Positions 32,066 to 40,512 of a DNA stretch of 64,000 nt are shown here, one piece after another. The position numbers were made by a program, and so were the translations under genes. This stretch comes from CAWJAP01 sp963834365 (GTDB taxonomy: Bacteria > Acidobacteriota > Vicinamibacteria > Vicinamibacterales > Vicinamibacteraceae): contig CAWIBS010000039.1 in NCBI GenBank assembly GCA_963834365.1, positions 237,807 to 301,806 of the forward strand, read 5' to 3'. Below the pieces are notes generated by a model, which saw only the letters and a list, made by a program, of their open reading frames with translations, was not told where the DNA came from and did no database searches. The first letter of the stretch is position 1. Each line of letters opens with the position of its first letter.

Positions 32066-33258
32066 CGACGACCACCACTGCGCTGCGCGCACCCCTGTTT
32101 GGAGGCGACAAGCTCGAAGTGGCGTCGATGGGCGCGCTGCTCGGGTTTCTGGCCGCGTCGCAGCTGTCGGTCGCACCCGCCTACGTCCTGCTCGCGGTCA
32201 CGCTCGCCTGCTGGGCCGCCGTGGTCAAGGTCCACCATGAGCGGGTCCGGGTTCCGACGATGTTCTGGTTGCTCTGCGCCTATGGCGCGGCGACCGTCGT
32301 CTCGGCCTTGAGCTCGGCCGACCCGGCCCAGAGCCTCATCGACTGCAAACAGCTCGTCCTGTTCCTGATCGTGCCGGTGGTCTACCGATTCGCGCGGGGT
32401 CAACGCGCGCTCGCCTTTGCCACGGTCATCATCTCGGTGGGCGCCATCAGCGCGCTCATCGGTATCGTGCAGTACGGCGTCCTGCACTACGACAACCTCG
32501 GCAAGAGGCCGCAGGGCGCGCTCACGCACTACATGACCTATTCCGGGGTGCTGATGCTGGTCGCCTGTGCCGCCGCGGCGCGGCTGCTCTATCGGCGCGG
32601 ATCGAGCGGCGGCCGGATGTGGACGGCACTCGTCATGCCGGCCATCGTCGTGGCGCTGGCGTTCACCTTCACGCGCTCGGCGTGGATCGGCACCTGTGTG
32701 GGCGTGGCCCTGCTCTTCATCCTGAAGGACCGCCGCCTGCTCGCCGCCTTTCCGATCATCGCGCTGCTGGCGATCATCCTCGCACCAGCTCAGGTCACGG
32801 CGCGGATGTACTCGGTCTTCGACGTCAACGATCCGTCGAACCGCGATCGCTTCGCGATGCTGAAGTCGGGCGTCGAGATGGTGCGCGATCACCCGTTGAC
32901 CGGCGTCGGCCCCGACATGGTCAAGACGCGGTATGCCGACTACCGGCAGCCATGGGCGGTCAACGACCTGAACGTGCACCTGCACAACGTGCCGATGCAG
33001 ATTGCCGCCGAGCGCGGGGTGCCGGCGCTCGTCATCTGGCTCGCCTTCATCGGCTTCGTCGCCGGCGATCTGTACCGACGCCTGCACCGGAGCCGCCATC
33101 CCTCGCTGGCCGCTGCCGGGCTCGCGGCGATCGCCGCGATGCTCAGCGCGGGCCTCTTCGAATACAACTTCGGGGACTCCGAGTTCCTGATGCTCTTCCT
33201 GGTGCTCATCACGCTCCCGTACGCCTCCGACCGGAGCGCGGACGAGGATCGGGCCTGA
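32062..33258 (+). CDS. O-antigen ligase family membrane protein
   Basis: This is a 398-residue polytopic protein of the Wzy/WaaL family. It has about ten hydrophobic helices and a large periplasmic loop containing SVFDVNDPSNRDRFAMLKSGVEMVRDHPLTGVGPDMVKTRY. That loop is followed by VHLHNVPMQIAAERGVPALVIWLAFI, the HxxN-type pattern seen in ligases. It would join O-polysaccharide to a lipid acceptor on the periplasmic face. Its start overlaps the upstream gene by 4 bp and its TGA overlaps the next ATG. WaaL and Wzy cannot be told apart by sequence alone. Confidence 0.85.
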   Translation: MTTTTTALRAPLFGGDKLEVASMGALLGFLAASQLSVAPAYVLLAVTLACWAAVVKVHHERVRVPTMFWLLCAYGAATVVSALSSADPAQSLIDCKQLVLFLIVPVVYRFARGQRALAFATVIISVGAISALIGIVQYGVLHYDNLGKRPQGALTHYMTYSGVLMLVACAAAARLLYRRGSSGGRMWTALVMPAIVVALAFTFTRSAWIGTCVGVALLFILKDRRLLAAFPIIALLAIILAPAQVTARMYSVFDVNDPSNRDRFAMLKSGVEMVRDHPLTGVGPDMVKTRYADYRQPWAVNDLNVHLHNVPMQIAAERGVPALVIWLAFIGFVAGDLYRRLHRSRHPSLAAAGLAAIAAMLSAGLFEYNFGDSEFLMLFLVLITLPYASDRSADEDRA

Positions 33259-34334
33259 TGTCGCTCGACGGACCGGAGGCCGCGTTCGCGCGGCACCCGC
33301 TTCCGGCTCCCTCGATCCCGTCCCACGCGCCGCGACTCCGCGCCCTCGTCGAACGCTTCGCAGGCCAGCCGGTGGTCGTCGTCGGCGACATCATGCTGGA
33401 CCAGTTCATCGTCGGCCACGTCCACCGCATCTCGCCGGAGGCGCCGGTCCCGGTCGTCGAGCACCGCCGTGACGAGTACCGGCTCGGCGGCGCGGCGAAC
33501 GTCGCGCACAACATCCGGGCGCTCGGCGCCATGCCCATCCTCGTCGGCCTGGTCGGCCAGGACGAAGCCGCCGAAACGGTCCGCCGGGGCCTCGCCACGG
33601 CGCAGATCGGCGCCGAGCACCTGATCGAGGATGCGTCCCGTCCGACGACGCGGAAGGTGCGGATCGTGACCACGCGCCACCAGCAGGTCGCGCGGGTGGA
33701 CTACGAGTCGGACTCGGAAGCGGAGGGCGTCATCGAGGACGCGCTCATTGCCAACACGTCGCGCTCGAGCGCGCACGCGTCGGTCGTCGTCGTCTCGGAC
33801 TACCTGAAGGGCGCCGTCACGTGGCGGCTGATGCAGGAACTGCGCGCCTGCCGCGAGATGCGCCCGCTGACGGTGCTGGTGGATCCGAAGATTCCACACC
33901 TCGGGTATTACGCCGGCGCTTCGGTCGTCACCCCCAACCATCATGAGGCGGAAACGGCGACGCACCGTCGGATCAGGACCGACGACGAGGCCCGCGAAGC
34001 CGCACGGGCGTTCCGCGAGCTGGCGGCGTGCGAGTCGGTGATGATCACGCGAGGCGAGCAAGGCCTGTGGCTCGCCGAGGGTGAGCCGGCCCCGCCCCGC
34101 ACGCGTCTGCAGGATACGCCGCTGGTGCTCGAAACCAACCTCGCGGCCCGGGCGCGCGAGGTGTCCGACGTCACCGGCGCCGGCGACAGCGTGATTGCCA
34201 CGGTCGCCGTGGCGTTGTCGGCTGGCGCCTCCCTCCGGGAAGCCGCCGAGCTCGCCAATCACGCCGCCGGCGTTGCCGTCGCCAAGTTCGGGCCCGTCGC
34301 CGTGACGCGCGACGAGCTGCTCGAGGCCCTCTAG
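33258..34334 (+). CDS. hldA: D-glycero-beta-D-manno-heptose-7-phosphate kinase (PfkB family)
   Basis: The start is ATG at 33258, overlapping the ligase stop (TGATG), for 358 residues. PfkB signatures are visible: VVVVGDIMLDQFIVGHVHRISPEAPVPVVEHRRDEYRLGGAANVAHNIRALGA near residues 40-95 and VSDVTGAGDSVIATVAVALSAG with the catalytic Asp. It phosphorylates heptose 7-phosphate in ADP-heptose synthesis, after GmhA (49494-50120). The HldE cytidylyl/adenylyltransferase half (HldC-type) is not attached and not in the window. A second hydrophobic reading through this span is only a shadow. Confidence 0.92.
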   Translation: MSLDGPEAAFARHPLPAPSIPSHAPRLRALVERFAGQPVVVVGDIMLDQFIVGHVHRISPEAPVPVVEHRRDEYRLGGAANVAHNIRALGAMPILVGLVGQDEAAETVRRGLATAQIGAEHLIEDASRPTTRKVRIVTTRHQQVARVDYESDSEAEGVIEDALIANTSRSSAHASVVVVSDYLKGAVTWRLMQELRACREMRPLTVLVDPKIPHLGYYAGASVVTPNHHEAETATHRRIRTDDEAREAARAFRELAACESVMITRGEQGLWLAEGEPAPPRTRLQDTPLVLETNLAARAREVSDVTGAGDSVIATVAVALSAGASLREAAELANHAAGVAVAKFGPVAVTRDELLEAL

Positions 34335-34338
34335 ATCA

Positions 34339-34426
34339 TTGGGCTACGGGCTACAGTCTACGGGCTGCGGGCTACGAGCCGATCTTTCTGATCCCTGATC
34401 CCTGATGCCTGATCCCTGAATCAGTG
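34339..34426. repeat. Two family B heptamer arrays between hldA and purH
   Basis: The first array (34340-34378) has GGGCTAC GGGCTAC AGTCTAC GGGCTGC GGGCTAC. The second (34388-34426) has CTGATCC CTGATCC CTGATGC CTGATCC CTGAATC. Both lie between convergent genes; no rho-independent terminator was seen there. Confidence 0.85.
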
Positions 34427-36037
34427 CTTGAAATGCCGCCGGCCGGTGAAGATCATGGCGAGCCCGTGCTCGTCGGCGGCTGCGATCACTTCCGCATCTC
34501 GCACCGAGCCGCCAGGCTGCACGACGGCCGTGGCGCCGGCCGCGGCCACCGCGTCGAGGCCGTCGCGAAACGGAAAGAACGCGTCCGAGGCCGCCACCGT
34601 GCCGGCGAGCGCACCGCCGGCTTTCATCACGGCGATCTTCACCGCATCCACACGGCTCATCTGCCCGGCGCCGATCGCGCGCGTCCTGTCAACGGCGGCA
34701 AAGAGGACGCTGTTGGATTTGACGTGGGCGCACACGCGCCACGCGAAGCGAAGGGCCTGCCACTCGTCGGCCGTCGGGTGACGGACGCTGACGACCCGCG
34801 GCGTCTCCCCCGCGTCGCCCCACGCACCAGAGGCTTCGACCACCCGATCGCGCTCCTGGACGAGCAGTCCGCCCAGGATCGATCGCAGTTCCAGCTCCCC
34901 GCGCGCGGCACCCGCGAACTCCGAGAAGTCGGCGGTGAGCACCCGCAGGTTGGTCTTCTGTCCCAGGATCTCCAGCGCTTCAGCGGCGACCGCCGGCGCG
35001 ATCACCGCCTCGATGAAGGTCGAGACGATCGCCCGCGCGGTATCGGCATCGAGCGGGCGGTTGAGCCCGACGATGCCGCCGAACGCCGACAGCGGGTCGG
35101 CCTCGCGGGCCGCGACGTAGGCGGCGGCGATCGCGCGCCCCGTGGCGGCGCCGCACGGATTCGTATGCTTGACGACGGCGGCCGCCGGCTCGTCGAACTC
35201 GAGCACGATCCGCGCAGCCGCGTCGAGATCCAGGAGGTTCGTGTAGGACAGCTCCTTGCCCTGAAGGACGCGCACGTCGCCGAATCCGGGCGCCCCCGGC
35301 ACTGCATACCAGCCCGCCGCCTGGTGCGGATTCTCGCCATACCGGAGCACCCGGCATCGCTCGACGTGGGGGCGCAGCACGATCGGCAGGCCGATGTCCG
35401 CCGGCGCCGGGCGCCGGAATCCACCGTCTTCCACCGTCACGCTTTCGAGCGTCGAGGCAATCGTCGAATCGTACGCCGCCGTGTGGGCGAACGCCTTGCG
35501 TGCCAGCTCGAACCTGAGCGCGGGCGAGGGTCCGGCAGGCTCCTCGAGCGCGGCGAGCACCCGCGCGTAGTCCCCGGGATCGACTACCACGAGCACATCA
35601 CGGAAGTTCTTGGCCGCCGCGCGGACCAGGCTCGGTCCACCGATGTCGATCTCCTCGACCAGCGCGTCGAACGTCGTCGCCGGGTTCGCGGCGGCGGTCG
35701 CGAACGGGTACAGGTTGACGACCACCAGGTCGACCGGCTGGATGCCGTGCCGGCCGATGGCCTCGAGGTCGTCAGGCCGCTGGCGACGAGCGAGGATTCC
35801 GCCGTGGATGGCGGGATGGAGCGTTTTCACGCGCCCCTCGAGCATCTCCGGGAAGCCCGTCACCTCCGAGACGCTGCGGACGGCGAGGCCCGCCTCCGAC
35901 AGGACGCGGGAGGTGCCACCGGTGGACACGAGCTCGAGGCCGAGGGCCTCGAGACCCCGTCCCAGGGAGACCAGCCCGGTCTTGTCAGACACACTGAGCA
36001 GGGCGCGCCGCCGTTTACATTCTGTTGACAATCCCAT
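34421..36037 (-). CDS. purH: Bifunctional AICAR formyltransferase/IMP cyclohydrolase
   Basis: This enzyme catalyses the last two steps of purine synthesis to IMP. It is 538 residues with an intact frame. The IMP cyclohydrolase part is N-terminal (RALLSVSDKTGLVSLGRGLEALGLELVSTGGT, VKTLHPAIHGGILARR). The formyltransferase part carries LRYGENPHQAAGWY, VVKHTNPCGAATG, LSAFGGIVGLNRP and the C-terminal SDAFFPFRDGLDAVAAAGATAVVQPGGSVRD. The ATG at 36037 lies within the promoter spacer of the divergent cspA transcript, so the two genes share regulatory DNA. Confidence 0.97.
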   Translation of the reverse strand: MGLSTECKRRRALLSVSDKTGLVSLGRGLEALGLELVSTGGTSRVLSEAGLAVRSVSEVTGFPEMLEGRVKTLHPAIHGGILARRQRPDDLEAIGRHGIQPVDLVVVNLYPFATAAANPATTFDALVEEIDIGGPSLVRAAAKNFRDVLVVVDPGDYARVLAALEEPAGPSPALRFELARKAFAHTAAYDSTIASTLESVTVEDGGFRRPAPADIGLPIVLRPHVERCRVLRYGENPHQAAGWYAVPGAPGFGDVRVLQGKELSYTNLLDLDAAARIVLEFDEPAAAVVKHTNPCGAATGRAIAAAYVAAREADPLSAFGGIVGLNRPLDADTARAIVSTFIEAVIAPAVAAEALEILGQKTNLRVLTADFSEFAGAARGELELRSILGGLLVQERDRVVEASGAWGDAGETPRVVSVRHPTADEWQALRFAWRVCAHVKSNSVLFAAVDRTRAIGAGQMSRVDAVKIAVMKAGGALAGTVAASDAFFPFRDGLDAVAAAGATAVVQPGGSVRDAEVIAAADEHGLAMIFTGRRHFKH

Positions 36038-36053
36038 AACGCGTCGTTATCCT
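36025..36053 (+). promoter_or_regulatory. Near-consensus sigma-70 promoter for the cspA leader
   Basis: TTGACA (36025-36030) is a perfect -35 and TATCCT (36048-36053) a good -10, 17 bp apart. Transcription should begin near 36060, leaving about a 165-nt leader before cspA. The element overlaps the purH start codon on the other strand. Confidence 0.75.
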
Positions 36054-36100
36054 AACTATCAGCGTCAGAGACGTGTGTGGACGCTGGCGCTGGAACGTAA

Positions 36101-36124
36101 AGGCCGCCGTGGCGGCTTTTTTTT
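36101..36124 (+). terminator. Intrinsic terminator within the cspA leader
   Basis: GCCGC-CGTG-GCGGC (36103-36107 with 36112-36116) is flanked by AAAG before and eight T residues after (36117-36124). It lies only about 60 nt after the predicted start and 100 nt before the cspA ATG. It therefore either ends a small RNA or acts as an attenuator. An upstream stem, CAGCGTC (36059-36065) with GACGCTG (36080-36086), precedes it. Confidence 0.75.
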
Positions 36125-36224
36125 GTGTCCGACGGTAACTGGTTGAGCTGGTTGCCGCCCGGACGGTCACAGGCGGCGCTTCCGCCCAACCGGAGCGTCG
36201 CGGCAGCAAGGCAGGGAAGGTACG

Positions 36225-36431
36225 ATGCGCATTCAAGGCAAGGTCAAGTGGTTCAATAACGCCAAAGGATACGGCTTCATCGAGCGTGAATCGGGAAGCG
36301 ACGTGTTCGTGCACTTCTCGGCGATTACGGGCAATGGGTTCCGTACGCTCGAGGAGGGCCAGGCGGTCGAGTTCGAAATCGTGGACGGACCCAAGGGTCC
36401 GCAGGCTGGTAATGTGACCAAGCCCGCGTAG
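36225..36431 (+). CDS. cspA: Cold-shock protein (CspA family)
   Basis: This is a 68-residue single CSD-fold RNA chaperone. RNP1 is KGYGFIERE, RNP2 is VFVHFSAI, and it begins MRIQGKVKWFNNAKGYGFIE. A GGGAAGG purine stretch 5 bp upstream serves as the ribosome site. The about 165-nt structured leader with a promoter and internal terminator suggests control by transcript folding, as known for cspA genes elsewhere. It is the only plus-strand gene between purH and selA. Confidence 0.95.
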   Translation: MRIQGKVKWFNNAKGYGFIERESGSDVFVHFSAITGNGFRTLEEGQAVEFEIVDGPKGPQAGNVTKPA

Positions 36432-36447
36432 ACGTTCGACCGGTGGG

Positions 36448-36473
36448 AGTCGCCCAGCGAAGTGGGCGACTTC
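36448..36473 (+). terminator. Probable hairpin terminator after cspA
   Basis: AGTCGCCCA (36448-36456) pairs with TGGGCGACT (36463-36471) around a GCGAAG loop, 17 bp after the cspA stop. The following TTCC is only weakly T-rich, so termination may be partial. Confidence 0.5.
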
Positions 36474-36511
36474 CTCCGCCCCTGCCCCTCTTCCGCCCTC
36501 ACGTCTCCCCT

Positions 36512-36712
36512 TCAGTCCGGCTCGCTCCCCCGCTCCTCTTCGCGATGCGCACGGCCGGCCATGCCGTCCGGTTCGGACGTCCATCGACGACCGTGGACTA
36601 GCGGTGGCCGGGCGGAGCGACCGGTGAAAAACGTGGTGTAGTCGTTCTCGAGGCCTTTGAGCTCCACGGCCAGCTGTTCGAGCTCGCGTTCGGCCGTGGA
36701 CGGCGGCGGCAC
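36512..36712 (-). CDS. Small conserved-looking protein, function unknown
   Basis: This is a 66-residue protein from a GTG start at 36712 (MPPPSTAERELEQLAVELKGLENDYTTFFTGRSARPP). The LExxYxxFFxGRxxRPP pattern recalls small coiled-coil proteins seen in Acidobacteria and Myxococcota-type genomes. That recollection was not checked. It has one amphipathic helix and a basic/acidic tail. It begins 14 bp after the preceding gene on the same strand, implying a two-gene operon. Confidence 0.5.
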   Translation of the reverse strand: MPPPSTAERELEQLAVELKGLENDYTTFFTGRSARPPLVHGRRWTSEPDGMAGRAHREEERGSEPD

Positions 36713-36726
36713 GACGCGTCAGTTCC

Positions 36727-37167
36727 TCACCGTGGCAGCAGGTACCACAGCAGCGGGAGCCACAGTTCGCGGGCGTAGGGCACGGGCACCTCGTCGATCA
36801 GCACCTCGGTCTCGTCGGATCGCCCGACGATCTCATAAAGCTCCCGCAACTGCTCCACGTCGTCCGGCTGGTAGCGAGCCCGCGAGCGCAGGCTCGCGCC
36901 GGAGCCGACCTCCCGGTAGTCGCGCGCCTTCCTCGCCAGTTCGACGGCTCGATCGTAGTCGGGTCCCTCAAAACGGGGGAAGACGACGGTCAGCGAGAAC
37001 GGCCGCGGCGGCGTCCCGAAGAGCGCCACGCGGACGTCGGGGTCGAGCTCGGCGAGCTCTTCGGCGGTCGGCCGTTCGGGGAGATCGACGTAGGGCCAGA
37101 ACCGGGGCTCCGGCCGGTGGGCCGGCTCAGGATCGAGGCGAGGGCGAATCGGATCGATGGGAGCCAC
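36727..37167 (-). CDS. Hypothetical protein
   Basis: This 146-residue soluble protein is not recognised. It has a Pro-rich N-terminus (MAPIDPIRPRLDPEPAHRPEPRFW), then PTAEELAELDPDVRVALFGTPPRPFSLTVVFPRFEG, DYDRAVELARKARDYREV and a hydrophobic end (ARELWLPLLWYLLPR). The G+C pattern and codon use look like the neighbours. It is paired with the 66-residue gene downstream. Confidence 0.6.
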   Translation of the reverse strand: MAPIDPIRPRLDPEPAHRPEPRFWPYVDLPERPTAEELAELDPDVRVALFGTPPRPFSLTVVFPRFEGPDYDRAVELARKARDYREVGSGASLRSRARYQPDDVEQLRELYEIVGRSDETEVLIDEVPVPYARELWLPLLWYLLPR

Positions 37168-37321
37168 GGATCACAACGGGTGGAGATAGCGCCACCGACA
37201 GATCGGACAAGTGCAGACGAAAGAGTGACTGAAGCGGCGGAGCGTGTCAGACCGGGCCGCCTCACGGGCCAGCAGGCAGGCGCCCGCCACGACTCGGCAG
37301 CGATGCGCGATGGTATCCTGA

Positions 37322-38923
37322 GTGTCATCGGCCTCGCAACCGCCATCGGGCCGGACAGGTGCCGGCGACGGACGACTGATTGGTCCCGAATCGTCAGCTC
37401 GCGTCGTGGATTTGGCCCGCCTCATTCCCGCCATCGAACGCCTGCGACAGCGCCCGGCCGCCGGCGCGCTGGAACGTGACTACGGCCGCGCCCGCGTGCT
37501 CGACGCGTTGCGCGCCGAAGCCGCTGCGCTCCGATCGGTCATGCGCGAGGCGGGGCCGGGGGGCATCCCGTCCATCGCCACCGAGGACGACGCGGCTGCG
37601 CTCATCGAAGCTGGTGCGGCAGCTCGACTCGCCGCCGCGAGTCAGTCGAGGCTGCGACGCGTCATCAACGCCACGGGCGTGATTCTCCATACGAACCTCG
37701 GCCGGGCGCCACTCTCGTCCGCCGCACTCGATCGGATCCGCACGATTGGCGGCAGCTATGCCAGCCTCGAGTTCGATCTCGAGTCGGGTCGTCGAGGCCG
37801 GCGCGACATCCACGCCGAGGCGCGGCTCTGTGAGCTCACTGGCGCCGACGCGGCCGTCGTCGTCAACAACAACGCCGCCGCCGCGCTGCTGGTGCTGGCG
37901 GCGCTGGCGCAGGGACGCGAGGTCGTAGTGTCGCGCGGAGAGCTGGTCGAGATCGGCGGCGGTTTCCGGGTGCCTGACATCCTGCGGCAGTCCGGGTCGA
38001 CGCTGCGCGAAGTCGGCACCACCAACCGCACGCGCACGGCCGACTACGCCGCTGCCATCGGCCCTCACACGGCGCTCCTGCTCAGGGTGCATCCCTCGAA
38101 CTTCACGATCAGTGGTTTCACCGAGCGGCCGTCACTCTCCGAGCTCGCCGCACTCGCACGGCTGCACGGGGTGCCGCTGGTCGAGGATCTGGGGAGCGGG
38201 TGGCTCACCGGCGACCTGCTCGAGACGCTGGACGAGCCCGACGTGGCCTCGAGCGTTCGCGCCGGTGTGGACCTCGTCACCTTCAGCGGCGACAAGCTGC
38301 TCGGCGGCCCACAGGCAGGGATCATCGTCGGGCGCGCACCGCTCGTGGACACCGTCCGCCACCATCCGCTGATGCGCGCCCTGCGGGTGGACAAGATGAC
38401 TTACGCGGCGCTCGAAGCGACGCTCGACGAGGACGTCTGCGATCGGGCGCGCCGGACCATTCCCGTCCTCCGGGCGATGACGGTGCCGGTCGAGGAGCTG
38501 GACCTGCGGGCCCGACGGCTGGCGCTGGCGGCGTCTGAGGCAGGCTGGCGGGGGGAGGTCCTCGATGGCGAGTCGGCCATCGGCGGAGGCTCGGCGCCTG
38601 GCACCCGCCTTTCAACGCGGCTCGTCGCCCTCAGGCACGCGACCCGGTCGGCGGACGCGGTGCTGGCGCAGTTGCGCGCCCGGGCCACTCCGATCATCGC
38701 GCGGATCGACGACGACCGCGTGCTCCTGGACCTGCGGACCGTCGAGCCTGGTGACGACGAGGAGTTGATGGGGGCGCTCTCGGAGTTGTCGGCCATGCGA
38801 ACGCGAACCGCGCTAGCCGTCCAGCCGCTCAGCCGCCCAGCCGCCCAGCCGCCCAGCCGCCCAGCCGCCAGCCCCAGTCCGCCTAGAAGATGGTATCGAT
38901 CGAGCTCAGCGCGATGTCGATGA
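37322..38923 (+). CDS. selA: L-seryl-tRNA(Sec) selenium transferase
   Basis: This PLP enzyme converts seryl-tRNA(Sec) to selenocysteyl-tRNA(Sec). The open frame has a GTG start at 37322. The family core begins near RLIPAIERLRQRPAAGALERDYGR. Diagnostic stretches are INATGVILHTNLGRAPLS, FDLESGRRGRRDIHAE, VVVNNNAAAALLVL and the PLP-Lys region TFSGDKLLGGPQAGIIVG. After SELSAMRTRTAL the last about 35 residues (AVQPLSRPAAQPPSRPAA...) come from an 8-bp repeat and from sequence antisense to nuoN, which it overlaps by 41 bp. No selB, selD or tRNA-Sec is in the window. Confidence 0.93.
   Translation: MSSASQPPSGRTGAGDGRLIGPESSARVVDLARLIPAIERLRQRPAAGALERDYGRARVLDALRAEAAALRSVMREAGPGGIPSIATEDDAAALIEAGAAARLAAASQSRLRRVINATGVILHTNLGRAPLSSAALDRIRTIGGSYASLEFDLESGRRGRRDIHAEARLCELTGADAAVVVNNNAAAALLVLAALAQGREVVVSRGELVEIGGGFRVPDILRQSGSTLREVGTTNRTRTADYAAAIGPHTALLLRVHPSNFTISGFTERPSLSELAALARLHGVPLVEDLGSGWLTGDLLETLDEPDVASSVRAGVDLVTFSGDKLLGGPQAGIIVGRAPLVDTVRHHPLMRALRVDKMTYAALEATLDEDVCDRARRTIPVLRAMTVPVEELDLRARRLALAASEAGWRGEVLDGESAIGGGSAPGTRLSTRLVALRHATRSADAVLAQLRARATPIIARIDDDRVLLDLRTVEPGDDEELMGALSELSAMRTRTALAVQPLSRPAAQPPSRPAASPSPPRRWYRSSSARCR
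38818..38880. repeat. 8-bp tandem array inside the 3' end of selA
   Basis: CAGCCGCC-like 8-mers repeat about six times and contain no stop in the selA frame. The array lies between the conserved end of selA and the convergent nuoN stop. Confidence 0.8.
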
Positions 38924-40328
38924 CCGACGTCGGATAGATGCCGAGGTAGAACACCGCTGCCGCGGACATCGCCAGTGCAGCGACGGCTGCCGGCGACAGC
39001 GGCAGCACCTGCGCCTCGTGCCGCGCGTCGGACATGTACATCATGACGATGATCCGCAGGTAGTAGAACACCGAGACCACGCTCGTCAGCACGCCGATGA
39101 TGGCGAGCCAGTAGTGCCCCTCCTGCATCGCCGCGGCGAAGATGTACCACTTGCCAATGAATCCTGCCGTCGGCGGAAAGCCGCCGAGCGACAGCAGGAA
39201 GACGGTCATCAGCGCGGCAAGCGCCGGGCGTGCATACCAGAGGCCGCCGAAATCGCGCACCTCGTCGTGCTCGTTCGGCTTGGTGGCGAGCAGCGCCATG
39301 ACCGAAAACGCCCCGAGGTTCGTCACGGCGTAGGCCAGCAGATAGAAGAGGATGGCGGCCTTGCCGACCGCGGTGGCGGCGATCAGCCCGACCAGCAGAT
39401 AGCCGGCGTGCGCGATGCTCGAATAGGCCAGCATGCGCTTGACGCTCGTCTGCGCGACCCCGACGACGGTGCCGACGATCATCGTCGCGATCGCGATCGC
39501 GCCGAGGAGCGGCGTCCAGGTCTCGCGGAGCGGATCGAAGGCCGAGAGGAAGACCCGCACGAACGCCGCGAACGCGGCCGCCTTGACCGCCGTGGACATG
39601 AAGCCCGTGACGATGGTGGGGGCGCCCTGATAGGCATCGGGCGTCCACATGTGGAACGGCACGGCGGAGATCTTGAACGCAAAGCCGACCATCACCAGCC
39701 CCAGCGCCAGGAGCAGCAGGATGCCGGGCGTCGAGGCCTGGGCGGCAATCGCGGCGGCCACCCGATCGAGCCGGGTGCTGCCCGCCAGGGCGTAGGTCAT
39801 CGCGACGCCATACAGGAAGAAGGCGCTCGAGAAGGCGCCGAGCAGGAAATACTTGAAGGCGCCCTCGGCGCTCGCCTGGCTGCTGCGCCGCAGGGCCGTC
39901 AGCACATAGACGCCGATCGAGAGGATCTCGAGGGCCAGGAAGATGACCAGCAGATCGATCGCCGAGGCCATCAGCATCATCCCGGCGATCGCGAAGAGCA
40001 GCACCGTGTAGTACTCACCCGCCGGCAGTTCTTCGCGATCGATGACGTCACCGGAGCAGAGAATCGTCAGCACCCCCACCACGACCAGGATCAGGTTGAC
40101 GAACAGCGCGAAATTGTCCGCCCGGACGACGCCGAAGCTGGTCGTATCGCGGTTCCACAGGAAGTACGACGCGAGGCCCGCACCGACGAGGCCGATGAGG
40201 CCCAGCCCCCCCAGCGGCACCTTCTCGCCGGGAGGCCGGAACGCCTCGGCGACCAGCGTCACGACCGCCGTCAGCGTGACGATCAGCATCGGCATGATCG
40301 CCTGGATTTCGGACATCGTCTGATTCAT
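38883..40328 (-). CDS. nuoN: NADH-quinone oxidoreductase subunit N
   Basis: This is an antiporter-like proton-pumping subunit of complex I, 481 residues with about 14 membrane helices. Key features are the helix-7 Lys region KISAVPFHMWTPDAYQGAP, the TVVGVAQTSVKRMLAYSSIAHAGYLLVG stretch and LSLGGFPPTAGFIGKWYIF. It is the last gene of the nuo operon and ends convergently with selA. Confidence 0.97.
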   Translation of the reverse strand: MNQTMSEIQAIMPMLIVTLTAVVTLVAEAFRPPGEKVPLGGLGLIGLVGAGLASYFLWNRDTTSFGVVRADNFALFVNLILVVVGVLTILCSGDVIDREELPAGEYYTVLLFAIAGMMLMASAIDLLVIFLALEILSIGVYVLTALRRSSQASAEGAFKYFLLGAFSSAFFLYGVAMTYALAGSTRLDRVAAAIAAQASTPGILLLLALGLVMVGFAFKISAVPFHMWTPDAYQGAPTIVTGFMSTAVKAAAFAAFVRVFLSAFDPLRETWTPLLGAIAIATMIVGTVVGVAQTSVKRMLAYSSIAHAGYLLVGLIAATAVGKAAILFYLLAYAVTNLGAFSVMALLATKPNEHDEVRDFGGLWYARPALAALMTVFLLSLGGFPPTAGFIGKWYIFAAAMQEGHYWLAIIGVLTSVVSVFYYLRIIVMMYMSDARHEAQVLPLSPAAVAALAMSAAAVFYLGIYPTSVIDIALSSIDTIF

Positions 40329-40335
40329 GGCGTGG

Positions 40336-40512
40336 CGGTCTTCAGTCTTCAGTCTTCAGTCTTCGGTCTTCGGTCTTCGGTCTTCGGTCGTTGGTCGTTG
40401 GTCGCTGGTCGCTGGTCGCTGGTCGCTGGTCGTTGGTCGTCTGGTCGCTGGTCGTCTGGTCTCTGGTCGCTGGTAGTTGGTCGTTGGTCTCTGGTCGTTG
40501 GTCTTTGGTTTT
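40336..40512. repeat. Long family B heptamer array at the nuoM-nuoN junction
   Basis: About 25 degenerate 7-mers grade from GGTCTTC (with AGTCTTC) to GGTCGTT and GGTCGCT, then GGTCTCT and GGTCTTT. The tract starts 8 bp upstream of nuoN and encodes the C-terminal tail of NuoM. It is the longest array in the window. Confidence 0.9.

Noticed and set aside
32619..34334. A 571-residue protein covering hldA with a long N-terminal extension
   Set aside because: The first 213 residues are an out-of-frame reading of the O-antigen ligase gene. The kinase begins at ATG 33258, which overlaps the ligase stop.
37171..37434. An 87-codon minus-strand frame ending FVCTCPICRWRYLHPL
   Set aside because: The CxCxxC end is tempting, but most of the frame overlaps the start of selA and looks like spacer. 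There is no ribosome site or homologue I can name.
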